DNA of 64,000 nucleotides from Thalassolituus hydrocarboniclasticus (GTDB taxonomy: Bacteria > Pseudomonadota > Gammaproteobacteria > Pseudomonadales > Oceanobacteraceae), in NCBI RefSeq assembly GCF_025345565.1, contig NZ_CP054475.1:2076448-2140447 (forward strand), written 5' to 3'. Shown one piece after another: positions 1-8,261 of this stretch (positions are counted from its first letter, which is position 1; every line of letters starts with the position of its first letter). Both the position numbers and the translations under genes were made by a program. The notes under the pieces were generated by a model, which worked only from the letters and a program-made list of their open reading frames with translations, was not told where the DNA came from and did not search any database.

Positions 1-497
1 ACCGCTACCGAACCCACACCACCGGTTGCACCGGTCACGACGACAGGGCCTGCGTCCGGACGGATACCGGCACGCTCCAGTTTTTGCAGGCTCAGGGCAG
101 CCGTAAAACCAGCGGTGCCCCAGGCCATACTTTCCGCCATGCTCAGTGTCTGCGGCTTATGCAGCACCCAGCCAGCCGGCACACGAACGTGCTGGCCAAA
201 ACCACCGGCGGTGTTCATCCCCAGATCGTAGCCAAACACGACAACCTCATCGCCCACCTTGAACTGCGGGTCGTTACTGGCCAGCACAGTACCGGCAACA
301 TCAATGCCCGGGGTATGCGGGTAAGCACGGGTCACACCTTTATTACCACTGGCGGACAGCGCATCTTTGTAATTGACCGAGGAGTAAGCCACGTCAATCA
401 GCACATCCCCTGCGGGCAGATCGTCATCGCTCAGAGTCTGCCAGTCGGCTTTCATGCCCTGTTCGGTTTCTTCTACCCGGTATGCGAGAAAAGTCAT
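1..497 (-). CDS. Acrylyl-CoA reductase family (AcuI/YhdH) zinc-free MDR oxidoreductase, 3' end beyond window
   Basis: This is the N-terminal ~165 residues of a medium-chain dehydrogenase; the gene runs off the left edge. The translation opens MTFLAYRVEE and carries the family features SVNYKDAL, PGIDVAGTV and the start of the Rossmann nucleotide loop (TGATGGVGS) just before the edge. The AcuI/YhdH family reduces acrylyl-CoA or related 2-enoyl-CoA/quinone substrates with NADPH. The ATG at 497 is preceded by a strong AAGGAGT ribosome site. It lies 21 bases downstream of sohB on the same strand and is probably cotranscribed with it. The family is clear, but the exact substrate cannot be read from this fragment. 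Confidence 0.85.
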   Translation of the reverse strand, partial: MTFLAYRVEETEQGMKADWQTLSDDDLPAGDVLIDVAYSSVNYKDALSASGNKGVTRAYPHTPGIDVAGTVLASNDPQFKVGDEVVVFGYDLGMNTAGGFGQHVRVPAGWVLHKPQTLSMAESMAWGTAGFTAALSLQKLERAGIRPDAGPVVVTGATGGVGSVA

Positions 498-518
498 AGT
501 TACTCCTTATTTCAGGCT

Positions 519-1619
519 TCAGCCTTTGGTTTGCTGTTGCTTATTAAGCAGGGTCAGCAGGCGGGTAAAGGCGCCTTCGGCACCCTTCTGGACCGCAAGT
601 CCCAGCTTTTCCTGCAGCGATTTTTTATGTTCATAACGTACGCTGTAAACATCAGAATTAGCGCATGCAGCAACCAGATAATCATCGCTCGTGCCAACGT
701 CATCAATAAGACGATGATCCAAGGCCTGCTGCCCGTACCAGATATCGCCGGTCGCCACAGCTTCGATATCGATGCGTGGACGGCTGTGTTTCACGTGCTG
801 CTTGAACAGCTCGTGGGTATCTTCCAGGTCAGACTGGAACTTATCTTTGGCTTTTGCTGAGTTGTGGCCAAACATGGTCACCGTACGCTTGTATTCACCG
901 GCAGTGAACAGCTCGTAATCAACATCGTGCTTTTTCAGCAAACGGTTGAAGTTAGGCAACTGAGCGACCACACCAATAGAACCAACAATGGCAAAGGGCG
1001 CGGCAATGATGCGATTGGCCAGACACGCCATCATATAGCCACCACTGGCAGCGACTTTATCGACACAGACCGTCAGCGGGATACCGCGATCACGGATACG
1101 CTTCAGTTGTGACGCGCCCAGACCATAGGTATGCACCATGCCACCGCCACTTTCCAGACGGACAACAATCTCATCGTCGCCGGTGGCCATGGTCAGCACC
1201 GCCGTAATCTCCTGACGCAGCAGCTCAACCTGACTGGCCTGGATATCCCCATCAAAATCGAGTACATACACGCGCTTGCGCTTTTCGGTGTTTTCTATGC
1301 CGTCTTTAATGCGTTTCTTTTCTGCCTTCTCTTTGGCTTTTTCTTCTTTCTTCTTGTCTTTTTCCAGCGCCTTCAGTTCTTCTTTCGAATACAGCGCATA
1401 CTCAAGATCTTCTTTGTGGTTATCGAGCTCATCATTGAGCTTCTTCACAACCAGCTCGCCGTCCTCTGAACGGCGGTTACGCATGCCGATAGAAACCACG
1501 CCCCCAACGACCACCAGAATGGCCACCACAACGGTGACCGCCTTCAACAGAAAAGCTCCGTACTCTGCCAGGAATTCCACGCTTTGTTCCTTAATGAATT
1601 TAAAATAGTCCGCAAGCAT
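519..1619 (-). CDS. sohB: SohB-like inner-membrane serine protease (peptidase S49)
   Basis: This is a 366-residue S49 peptidase of the SohB branch (E. coli SohB is about 350). One membrane helix lies at about 22-45, followed by a highly charged, probably coiled stretch (60-112) and then the crotonase-like protease domain. The likely Ser-Lys dyad is Ser192 (in KVAASGGY) and Lys244 (in GEYKR). The frame is open 39 codons further upstream, but that extension looks non-coding and MLADYF at 1619 matches where SohB proteins begin. The family acts on signal peptides or misfolded membrane proteins. The gene is divergent from the SCP2 gene and is followed by the AcuI-like gene. Confidence 0.9.
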   Translation of the reverse strand: MLADYFKFIKEQSVEFLAEYGAFLLKAVTVVVAILVVVGGVVSIGMRNRRSEDGELVVKKLNDELDNHKEDLEYALYSKEELKALEKDKKKEEKAKEKAEKKRIKDGIENTEKRKRVYVLDFDGDIQASQVELLRQEITAVLTMATGDDEIVVRLESGGGMVHTYGLGASQLKRIRDRGIPLTVCVDKVAASGGYMMACLANRIIAAPFAIVGSIGVVAQLPNFNRLLKKHDVDYELFTAGEYKRTVTMFGHNSAKAKDKFQSDLEDTHELFKQHVKHSRPRIDIEAVATGDIWYGQQALDHRLIDDVGTSDDYLVAACANSDVYSVRYEHKKSLQEKLGLAVQKGAEGAFTRLLTLLNKQQQTKG

Positions 1620-1647
1620 AACTGAATGGCAGACGCGTACAAGTAAG

Positions 1648-1660
1648 CGCACTTTGTGCG
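1648..1660. promoter_or_regulatory. Perfect inverted repeat in the sohB/SCP2 divergent region
   Basis: CGCAC-TTT-GTGCG sits about 30 bases upstream of the sohB ATG and 26 bases upstream of the -35 box of the SCP2 promoter. A palindrome between two divergent genes could be an operator, but it is short and appears only once here. Confidence 0.25.
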
Positions 1661-1685
1661 TTTCAAACAATCGTATGATTTTTCG

Positions 1686-1714
1686 TTGACACCCGCATTG
1701 CCAGCCCATAGAGT
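1686..1714 (+). promoter_or_regulatory. Sigma70-type promoter for the SCP2-domain gene
   Basis: A perfect -35 box TTGACA (1686-1691) is separated by 17 bases from TAGAGT (1709-1714, four of six matches to TATAAT). It points at the gene starting at 1815 and would give a leader of roughly 90 bases. Confidence 0.6.
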
Positions 1715-1814
1715 TGTGCGGTCTGACGTAAGACAAAGTCCTGACAGGATGCTGATATGCGCATCACCCATCAGCAGATCTCCTGTCTTTTGTAGCAATA
1801 ATAAGGAAACCGTT

Positions 1815-2129
1815 ATGGCATCTGTTGCAGAAATCATCGAAACCATGAACAGCAAGTTCAACGCCGCGGCTGCTGCCGGTGTTGACCTGATCTTCCAATT
1901 CAACATTGAAGATGGCGAAACCTACCACCTGATCGTTAAAGATGGCACTTGTGCTGTTGCTGAAGGTGCAAACGATGACGCTAACGTTACTCTGATCATG
2001 AACACCGAAACCTTCGCTGGTATCGCTTCTGGTGAGACTGACGGCATGCAGGCTTTCATGTCTGGTCAACTGCGCGTTGAAGGCGACATGATGCTGGCAA
2101 CCAAGCTGGGCGAATTCTTCCCTGCTTAA
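1815..2129 (+). CDS. SCP2 sterol-binding-domain protein, stand-alone
   Basis: This 104-residue protein is a single SCP2 (sterol carrier protein 2) domain. The domain forms a hydrophobic cavity that binds lipids or acyl-CoAs; in bacteria it is often a small cytosolic lipid-binding protein of unknown client. The typical pattern is present: an early helix (IIETMNSKF), a strand with FNIEDGETY, the DANVTLIMNTETF segment and a C-terminal GQLRVEGDMMLA helix. The ATG at 1815 has AAGGAA six bases upstream. Codon choice is strongly biased towards common codons, consistent with high expression, as is the good promoter at 1686. No signal peptide is seen. The physiological ligand is unknown. Confidence 0.85.
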   Translation: MASVAEIIETMNSKFNAAAAAGVDLIFQFNIEDGETYHLIVKDGTCAVAEGANDDANVTLIMNTETFAGIASGETDGMQAFMSGQLRVEGDMMLATKLGEFFPA

Positions 2130-2142
2130 TTGCTGACAGCAT

Positions 2143-2172
2143 AAAAAAAGCGACCATCCGGTCGCTTTTTTT
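2143..2172. terminator. Bidirectional rho-independent terminator
   Basis: The stem GCGACC/GGTCGC with an ATCC loop is flanked by A7 on the left and T7 on the right. It lies between the SCP2 gene and the convergent two-helix membrane protein gene, so it can end both transcripts. Confidence 0.85.
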
Positions 2173-2198
2173 ATGCCTGCAGTCAGGTGAATCTGAAT

Positions 2199-2840
2199 CT
2201 ACCACTCACCTTCCAGAGCCTGCTCTGCCACATCATTCAGCGGCCGTGCGATTAATCCTTTAGGGCTGAGCTGCACGGAGTAAACCGCGCCATTCACCAG
2301 CGGCATATATACGGCACTACCGAACTGTGCATCCAGCCAGAGCTTGTGATGACGCAGGGAATCCCAAAGATCAAACCAGCGTGATTCCGCCAGACTGTAC
2401 ACACTGCGCTCAGCTGTACGCTCCTGTTCCAGCGAGAGATAACGCCCGGACAAACGATCCAGCCGGTATAAAGGGGTTGCACCCAGCGCGGCCAAAGGCC
2501 CATTCCAGACCAGTAAGCGCACATCCAGCTGCCACTGATCGCCGAGGATTTTAAAGCGGCGTTCTTTATTGTCAGTGTCTACCAGAGTCAGATCAAAGAC
2601 CTGATCATCCAGCTGATAAACGCTGACACTGACCAGCGGCTCCTCTTTAAGCAGTTGCCTGTAACTCCAGACATCAACCAGCATAAAGACAGCAATAATA
2701 CTGCTGATCAGCAGAACCAGACCCACAGTCCCTTTCAGCCACTGAACAAACCAGTCCCGCCCCCACCAGAGAACGACAATGATGGCAACGGCAATCAATA
2801 TGAAGACGAGGGTCAGACCCGTGATGCTTCCCTGCAGCAT
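2199..2840 (-). CDS. Conserved two-helix membrane protein, function unknown
   Basis: This 213-residue protein has two hydrophobic segments at about 6-27 and 38-60, followed by a soluble, strand-rich domain of about 150 residues containing many aromatic residues (WNGPLAALG, YRLDRLSGRY). I do not recognise a catalytic motif. It starts one base after the fimL stop (TAA-C-ATG), so it is almost certainly cotranslated with fimL. The predicted topology puts either end of the hairpin in the cytoplasm with a large C-terminal domain. Function is not inferable beyond the link to fimL. Confidence 0.7.
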   Translation of the reverse strand: MLQGSITGLTLVFILIAVAIIVVLWWGRDWFVQWLKGTVGLVLLISSIIAVFMLVDVWSYRQLLKEEPLVSVSVYQLDDQVFDLTLVDTDNKERRFKILGDQWQLDVRLLVWNGPLAALGATPLYRLDRLSGRYLSLEQERTAERSVYSLAESRWFDLWDSLRHHKLWLDAQFGSAVYMPLVNGAVYSVQLSPKGLIARPLNDVAEQALEGEW

Positions 2841-2841
2841 G

Positions 2842-4485
2842 TTAGTTCCTCAGATGCGCAATGCTTTCTCTGGCCAGCTGTAACGCTTCTTCCGCTCCGG
2901 CGGATTGCCCATTCAGGGAATCAAGAAAATACTCGATCGCCGTAATCGCATCAGCAAAAGCCTCCATTTTGGCTTCTGACGGTGGCAGGTCTTCTTCCAG
3001 AACCTGTTTGGTTACAAAGGTATCCAGATCAAGCAGCATGTTGTATACCGGCTCTTTCTCCAGAAACATCATGGCACCGGCCACATCAATCAGGCTTTTA
3101 CCAACATTGCGTACGTGCAGCTTGTCGCCACTGGAATCAAGATAAGCACCAATCGCCCGCTTGATCATAGTCAGAGCAGTCATGGATTCGGACAATACGG
3201 CAATTTTGGCCTCGCTGAGACTGACCGGATCAACCAGTGAGTCCTTTTCCAGCCCTTTGTGTGTCAGTGCCCGCATGGCCTGTTCGATATGAATGATTTC
3301 ATCGGCAATAAAGGCCATATCAGCCAGCACCCCTTTCGGGCCCGCCGCACGCAGGCGCTGACACAGGCGTCCCGTACGCTCCGCGGCTTCAGCCAGATTG
3401 GCTATCTGCAGGGTGTCACCAATACGCGCCAGCGATGAAACCAACTCGTCAAAGTTAGCTTCACTAACATCCGTACGTTCAAACAGATCGGCCAGATCTT
3501 TTACCGATTGCAGCTCTTCCTGCAAAGCATCCGACAGAGACTCCAGTGCTGACTGATCAGGGCCGGATAATTTAGCCCGCGACACCGCCAGCTGTTTTTC
3601 TTTGATGCTGCGGTCAATATGAAACTCCTGCTGCAAGGTCTGCAGCAATTCGGTTTCCGGCTCAGCCAGAGCGACAAGATAAAGGAATTCTTTCAGCAAC
3701 CAGTCAGGCAGTTTTTCGTTAAACGCCTTACCTTCGGTATCCTGGATTTTGCGCACCTGACGATCCAGCGTACCGAGCAGCAGCAAACGCTGCGGCGTCA
3801 TTTCAAATGCATCCTGCGATAAGGCATCAAGGGCGCCACTGACCACACGCCAGAACATCCAGGCAGCACCACCACGACTGGCGCGTTCAAAACGACGTAC
3901 CGCCCGCAGCATCACCTGTAACGGACCACGGCGCCCGTTGCCACGCATCAGACCGATTAACCCCAGCTGATACAGCTGACGCGCACGGCGATAAGGAAAA
4001 CTGGCCGCACCGGCTTCCGCCGCGGGCGTGGTTAACTTCGGACGCAGGTTAACCAGAAAGAAGTAAGCTTCCGGTAACGGCTTCTCGTGACGTTCTTTCC
4101 GTACCAGATTGATTGTTGGCAGCAACAGACTCGGTGCGACCGGGTCACCACTGACAACGAAGTCGACATAGCGCTTAAGAAAAACAATGGCCTGGGTAAA
4201 AGCAGCCAGAGTGGATTCGGCCACCGTCTGGTTGCGTACAACCCGACCGGTTTCCGACAACTCCTCACACAGGCGCTCTCCTGCCCGGAAGTCCAGCATT
4301 TTAAAGGTGCCACGAACCTGCTGCACCTCTTCAAGAAAGGCCCGCAGGTTATCGGTGTTCCCATGCTCTGAATAAACATCAAGCTGCGCAGCAGCCTGAT
4401 CCAGTGCATTGGCAATCTCTGCCTTCACCAGATTCAGTGAGGCAGCAAATTGTGTGATTTCACTTCCTGTCGATATATCAGCCAT
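2842..4485 (-). CDS. fimL: FimL-like protein related to the N-terminal part of ChpA/PilL
   Basis: This 547-residue protein resembles FimL, the P. aeruginosa protein homologous to the N-terminal region of the chemosensory kinase ChpA. FimL feeds into type IV pilus/twitching control and cAMP signalling. The N-terminal Hpt-like helical bundle has QQVRGT (residues 55-60) where an active Hpt domain has HxxKG, so the phosphoaccepting histidine is replaced by glutamine, as in FimL. There is no kinase, CheW or receiver domain. The frame is open to 4599. I chose ATG 4485 (MADISTG); ATG 4497 is an alternative and neither has a clear ribosome site. The next gene upstream, nhaB, is divergent. Confidence 0.75.
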   Translation of the reverse strand: MADISTGSEITQFAASLNLVKAEIANALDQAAAQLDVYSEHGNTDNLRAFLEEVQQVRGTFKMLDFRAGERLCEELSETGRVVRNQTVAESTLAAFTQAIVFLKRYVDFVVSGDPVAPSLLLPTINLVRKERHEKPLPEAYFFLVNLRPKLTTPAAEAGAASFPYRRARQLYQLGLIGLMRGNGRRGPLQVMLRAVRRFERASRGGAAWMFWRVVSGALDALSQDAFEMTPQRLLLLGTLDRQVRKIQDTEGKAFNEKLPDWLLKEFLYLVALAEPETELLQTLQQEFHIDRSIKEKQLAVSRAKLSGPDQSALESLSDALQEELQSVKDLADLFERTDVSEANFDELVSSLARIGDTLQIANLAEAAERTGRLCQRLRAAGPKGVLADMAFIADEIIHIEQAMRALTHKGLEKDSLVDPVSLSEAKIAVLSESMTALTMIKRAIGAYLDSSGDKLHVRNVGKSLIDVAGAMMFLEKEPVYNMLLDLDTFVTKQVLEEDLPPSEAKMEAFADAITAIEYFLDSLNGQSAGAEEALQLARESIAHLRN

Positions 4486-4738
4486 TGCCAGCGTCATTCT
4501 TTGTTGTGATCTGTGGATTCTAACGACTATAACAGCAAAGCGCGAAGCGTTTTCAGCAAAGCCTTGCCCTTCAACTATAATCAGACGAGGAAAACTCACC
4601 CGGCAATTCAGACAAACGGGGTCAGCTTTGGTTTCAACGGCTCAATATGTACTGCTTACATCAAGGATGAGTTGCAAATAATTGAAAACCCATTAAATTG
4701 CCGTCGCCTATCCCCGGCCTGATCAAAAGGAATCCACC

Positions 4739-6250
4739 ATGCAGTCCTCCCTGCCCGCTGCTTTTGTCAGTAATTTTCTCGGTAATGCTCCGCTCTGGTA
4801 CAAAAAAACGATTCTGGCCTTTCTGGCGCTCAACGTTGTCTTTCTTTACGTCCTCGGCCCTTACATCACCGGCTGGATTCTGATCGTAGAATTTATTTTC
4901 ACTCTGGCCATGGCGCTGAAATGTTATCCGTTACAGCCAGGCGGCTTACTGGCGATTGAATCTATTCTGCTCGGCATGGCCAGCCCCGAAATTGTCTATG
5001 AAGAGACGCTGGCTAACTTCCCGGTCATTTTGCTGCTGATGTTTATGGTGGCCGGCATTTACTTTATGAAAGATCTGCTGCTGTTCGTATTCACCAAGAT
5101 TCTGCTTGGCGTACGCTCCAAAATGGCGCTGTCCTTTCTGTTCTGTGTTGTCGCCGCCATCCTGTCTGCCTTCCTCGATGCCCTGACCGTCACGGCGGTT
5201 CTGATCAGCGTATCGGTTGGCTTTTACAGTGTTTATCACAAGGTCGCGAGCGGCAAAAATTTCAACACCGACCACGACCATGGCAACGATGACGAACTGA
5301 AAGAGCAACACCGCCAGGATCTGGAAAGCTTCCGCGCATTTTTGCGCAGCCTGATGATGCATGGTGCTGTCGGTACCGCACTCGGCGGCGTTTGCACCCT
5401 GGTAGGTGAACCGCAGAATCTGCTGATCGCCAAAGTTGCCGGATGGGAGTTTGGCGAGTTTTTTACCATGATGGCGCCGGTTACCATGCCGGTTCTGGCT
5501 GCGGGTCTTTTAACCTGCCTGCTGCTGGAGAAAATGAGCTGGTTCGGTTACGGCGCAAAACTTCCCGATGACGTGCGCGGCATTCTGGAAAACTTCAATG
5601 AGGAACAGAAGCAACACATGACCCAGAAGCGCGTTGCTCAGCTCTGGGTGCAGGGGCTGGTTGCTGTATTTCTGGTTATTGGCCTGGCTCTGCATCTGGC
5701 AGAAGTTGGCCTGATAGGTTTACTGGTGATCGTATTACTGACCGCTTTTAACGGCATCATCGAAGAGCATCAGCTGGGTAAGGCCTTTGAAGAGGCCCTG
5801 CCATTTACCGCACTGCTGGTGGTGTTTTTCTCGATCGTTGGTGTTATCCATGCTCAGCATCTGTTCACGCCGATCATTACCTGGATTCTGAATACCGATA
5901 ACGTATCAACCGCCGCGCAGCCGGGCGTGTTCTTTCTCGCCAACGGCGTACTGTCGATGATCAGTGATAATGTTTTCGTAGCAACGGTCTATATTTCGGA
6001 AGTAAAAGCCGCCCTGACTGCTGGTGATATTACCCGTGAACACTTCGATCTGCTGGCCACTGCAATCAACACCGGAACCAACCTGCCAAGCGTTGCCACC
6101 CCGAATGGTCAGGCTGCGTTCCTGTTTCTGCTGACTTCCGCACTGGCTCCACTGATCCGTCTGTCTTATGGACGTATGGTAATTATGGCTCTGCCTTACA
6201 CCATTGTGATGACCGGTGTTGGCTATATCGCGGTAACCCACTGGCTCTGA
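4739..6250 (+). CDS. nhaB: Na+/H+ antiporter NhaB
   Basis: This 503-residue polytopic membrane protein matches NhaB in length (about 500-515) and sequence. NhaB exports sodium in exchange for protons and matters for salt and pH homeostasis. About twelve hydrophobic segments are visible, with conserved polar patches such as [28 protein letters not shown] and [11 protein letters not shown], which are typical of the ion-transporter superfamily core. A charged cytoplasmic loop rich in His/Asp/Glu (HDHGNDDE) lies at about 175-190. It is divergent from fimL and ends in a terminator overlapping dnaQ. Confidence 0.93.
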   Translation: MQSSLPAAFVSNFLGNAPLWYKKTILAFLALNVVFLYVLGPYITGWILIVEFIFTLAMALKCYPLQPGGLLAIESILLGMASPEIVYEETLANFPVILLLMFMVAGIYFMKDLLLFVFTKILLGVRSKMALSFLFCVVAAILSAFLDALTVTAVLISVSVGFYSVYHKVASGKNFNTDHDHGNDDELKEQHRQDLESFRAFLRSLMMHGAVGTALGGVCTLVGEPQNLLIAKVAGWEFGEFFTMMAPVTMPVLAAGLLTCLLLEKMSWFGYGAKLPDDVRGILENFNEEQKQHMTQKRVAQLWVQGLVAVFLVIGLALHLAEVGLIGLLVIVLLTAFNGIIEEHQLGKAFEEALPFTALLVVFFSIVGVIHAQHLFTPIITWILNTDNVSTAAQPGVFFLANGVLSMISDNVFVATVYISEVKAALTAGDITREHFDLLATAINTGTNLPSVATPNGQAAFLFLLTSALAPLIRLSYGRMVIMALPYTIVMTGVGYIAVTHWL

Positions 6251-6281
6251 GACTCCAGAGCCGGAAAGCACAAAGTAATGA

Positions 6282-6980
6282 TCAGCGGCGCCAGATGGCG
6301 CCGCCGCTTTTTTTATCGATCAGATCGAGCATCTTCTCATGCGCGGCAGTCTCTTCAGCACTGGCGCGGATGATACGCTGATTAACCGCATCCAGATCGA
6401 TATCAGCAATATCGATCACTACTTCTTCCTCTTCTTTTTCTTCCTCAACGGCTAACGCCAGCGCAGTCTGGCCGCCGGTCATGGTCAGATAGACATCCGC
6501 CAGAATCTCAGCATCCAGCAAAGCGCCGTGCAGGTCGCGATGACTGTTATCGATGCCATAGCGCTTACACAAGGCATCAAGGCTGTTACGTGCCCCGGGG
6601 TGCAGATCCCGGGCCATTTTCAGCGTATCCAGCACACCGCAGAAGTCGCGGGTCATGGATAAGTTCAGGCGGCGGAACTCAGCATCCATCATGCCCACGT
6701 CGAACGCGGCGTTATGGATCACCAGTTGCGAACCGGCAATAAACTCGCGGAATTCTTGCGCCACCTGAGCGAAAACCGGGGCTCCCTGCTCAATCAGCCA
6801 TTCATTGGTGATACCGTGTACCGCCGCAGCTTCGGGATCAATATCGCGCTGCGGATTGATATAAACGTGATAGTGCCGCCCGGTCAGCTTGCGCTCGAAA
6901 ATCTCAACACAACCGATTTCAACAATACGGTGCCCCTCACCAATACCGGTGGTTTCAGTATCCAGTACGACCTGTCTCAT
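6282..6980 (-). CDS. dnaQ: DNA polymerase III epsilon subunit (proofreading 3'-5' exonuclease)
   Basis: This 232-residue DEDDh exonuclease has Asp7 and Glu9 (DTETTG), Asp94 (HNAAFD), His151 and Asp156 (HGALLDAE). A clamp-binding motif QTALAL follows at 171-176, then an acidic linker and a short C-terminal tail that would bind the alpha subunit. The ATG overlaps the rnhA stop by four bases (ATGA), giving translational coupling. The final three codons and stop lie in the hairpin that terminates nhaB from the other side. Confidence 0.97.
   Translation of the reverse strand: MRQVVLDTETTGIGEGHRIVEIGCVEIFERKLTGRHYHVYINPQRDIDPEAAAVHGITNEWLIEQGAPVFAQVAQEFREFIAGSQLVIHNAAFDVGMMDAEFRRLNLSMTRDFCGVLDTLKMARDLHPGARNSLDALCKRYGIDNSHRDLHGALLDAEILADVYLTMTGGQTALALAVEEEKEEEEVVIDIADIDLDAVNQRIIRASAEETAAHEKMLDLIDKKSGGAIWRR
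6285..6314 (+). terminator. nhaB terminator embedded in the 3' end of dnaQ
   Basis: An eight-pair GC-rich stem (GCGGCGCC, AGAT loop, GGCGCCGC) followed by CGC and T7 lies 34 bases after the nhaB stop. The same bases, read on the minus strand, encode the last residues of DnaQ. Confidence 0.75.
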
Positions 6981-7417
6981 GCTTTTACTCCGGCGACACC
7001 TTTATTAGCCAACTGATCAGCCCGTTCATTCTCTGCATGGCCGGTATGACCGCGTACCCAGCGCCACTCGATCTGGTGACGCTGACATTCAGCATCCAGC
7101 TGCTGCCAGAGATCCTGATTTTTGATCGGCTGTTTGGCAGCATTACGCCAGCCCTTTTTCTTCCAGCCGGCCAGCCATTCATTAATTCCCTTCATCACAT
7201 ACTGCGAGTCCGTGGTGAGAATGACCTGACACGGACGTTTCAGTGCCTTGAGCCCTTCAATTGCAGCCATCAGTTCCATGCGATTATTGGTGGTATCAGC
7301 CTCACCACCAAAGAGTTCTTTCTCCATATCACCGTAGCGCAACAGCGCGCCCCAGCCGCCGGGACCAGGATTGCCTTTGCAGGCGCCATCGGTAAAGAGT
7401 TCGACTTTCGCCGTCAT
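6977..7417 (-). CDS. rnhA: Ribonuclease HI
   Basis: This 146-residue RNase HI hydrolyses RNA in RNA-DNA hybrids. The active-site carboxylates fall at the same positions as in E. coli: Asp10 (FTDGACKGN), Glu48 (NRMEL), Asp70 (TTDSQY) and Asp134 (NERADQLA), with His124 in the flexible loop. The frame is open for ten extra codons upstream; MTAKVELF at 7417 is the family start. It lies between the methyltransferase gene (one base before the ATG) and dnaQ (four-base overlap). Confidence 0.97.
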   Translation of the reverse strand: MTAKVELFTDGACKGNPGPGGWGALLRYGDMEKELFGGEADTTNNRMELMAAIEGLKALKRPCQVILTTDSQYVMKGINEWLAGWKKKGWRNAAKQPIKNQDLWQQLDAECQRHQIEWRWVRGHTGHAENERADQLANKGVAGVKA

Positions 7418-7418
7418 G

Positions 7419-8189
7419 TTATTTTCCACAGTGTTGAGTGCCTGCAATACTTGATGCTACCGGTGCCGCTAACCCAAAGCCGGATTCCGCCAGCTGCCAG
7501 CGCCGCGGACGGATAGGCGTCAGCCCGGCGACGGTCTTACGCGCGACCAGAACATACGCGTTAGCGGGAAGCCAGCGTGTACCGGCCAGTACGCGGTCAA
7601 CGCGGCGACTGAGCAATTCAGAAACAATATTCAGTGGCCAGGCATGGGCAACCGGAGAGACCTGCTCGACACGGAAATCCAGCAATAAAAGCCAGTCCCG
7701 CAAACGGGCCTCACTGACCGGATTGGTCAACCATGGCAGTTCTGTTGAGAACGTCCTCAGCCAGCGCATGCCGCCCCACCAACTGTAAGGGTTAAAGCCA
7801 ACCACAATCAGATAGCCATTAGGCATAACCGTACGCGCGGCTTCCCGGATCATCTGATGCGGGCGGTGACTCATATCCAGCGAATGCTGCAACACCACCA
7901 CATCCAGACTGTCATCGGCAAAGGGCCAGGCATCGTCAGCCATTTCACCCTGAGGAGCAACCACGCCACGCGCCCAGGGCAGTCCCATGCGGAAGCTGTG
8001 CTGCAAACGGCTGCGCTGCAGGAAGCGAGGATCGGTATCAATGCCGCTGTACAGCAAATGGTATCCATGCAGCTGACTGACCCAGTCGCGCAGCCATCCG
8101 GCCTCCAGCGCCAACAGGCGCTGGGTTGCCGGTCTTTGTAACCAGCGTTGGTAAATTTCCGGTTTAATCCGGCTGCCGACGGTATTCAT
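7419..8189 (-). CDS. Class I SAM-dependent methyltransferase, substrate unknown
   Basis: This 256-residue protein has a degenerate class I methyltransferase fold: motif I is poorly conserved ([10 protein letters not shown]), the motif II region is [11 protein letters not shown], and it has the downstream segment [19 protein letters not shown]. The same gene precedes rnhA and dnaQ in pseudomonads, where it is annotated only as a methyltransferase. ATG 8189 has a GAGGG ribosome site. Its stop is one base from the rnhA start, so the three genes form one tight operon divergent from mltD. The target of methylation cannot be told. Confidence 0.8.
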   Translation of the reverse strand: MNTVGSRIKPEIYQRWLQRPATQRLLALEAGWLRDWVSQLHGYHLLYSGIDTDPRFLQRSRLQHSFRMGLPWARGVVAPQGEMADDAWPFADDSLDVVVLQHSLDMSHRPHQMIREAARTVMPNGYLIVVGFNPYSWWGGMRWLRTFSTELPWLTNPVSEARLRDWLLLLDFRVEQVSPVAHAWPLNIVSELLSRRVDRVLAGTRWLPANAYVLVARKTVAGLTPIRPRRWQLAESGFGLAAPVASSIAGTQHCGK

Positions 8190-8261
8190 ATGCCCTCGTT
8201 CACTTGCTACCCGACGCCCAGGAAACTAGACTGGCCGGCCACGTAGCGACATTGTAATCAC

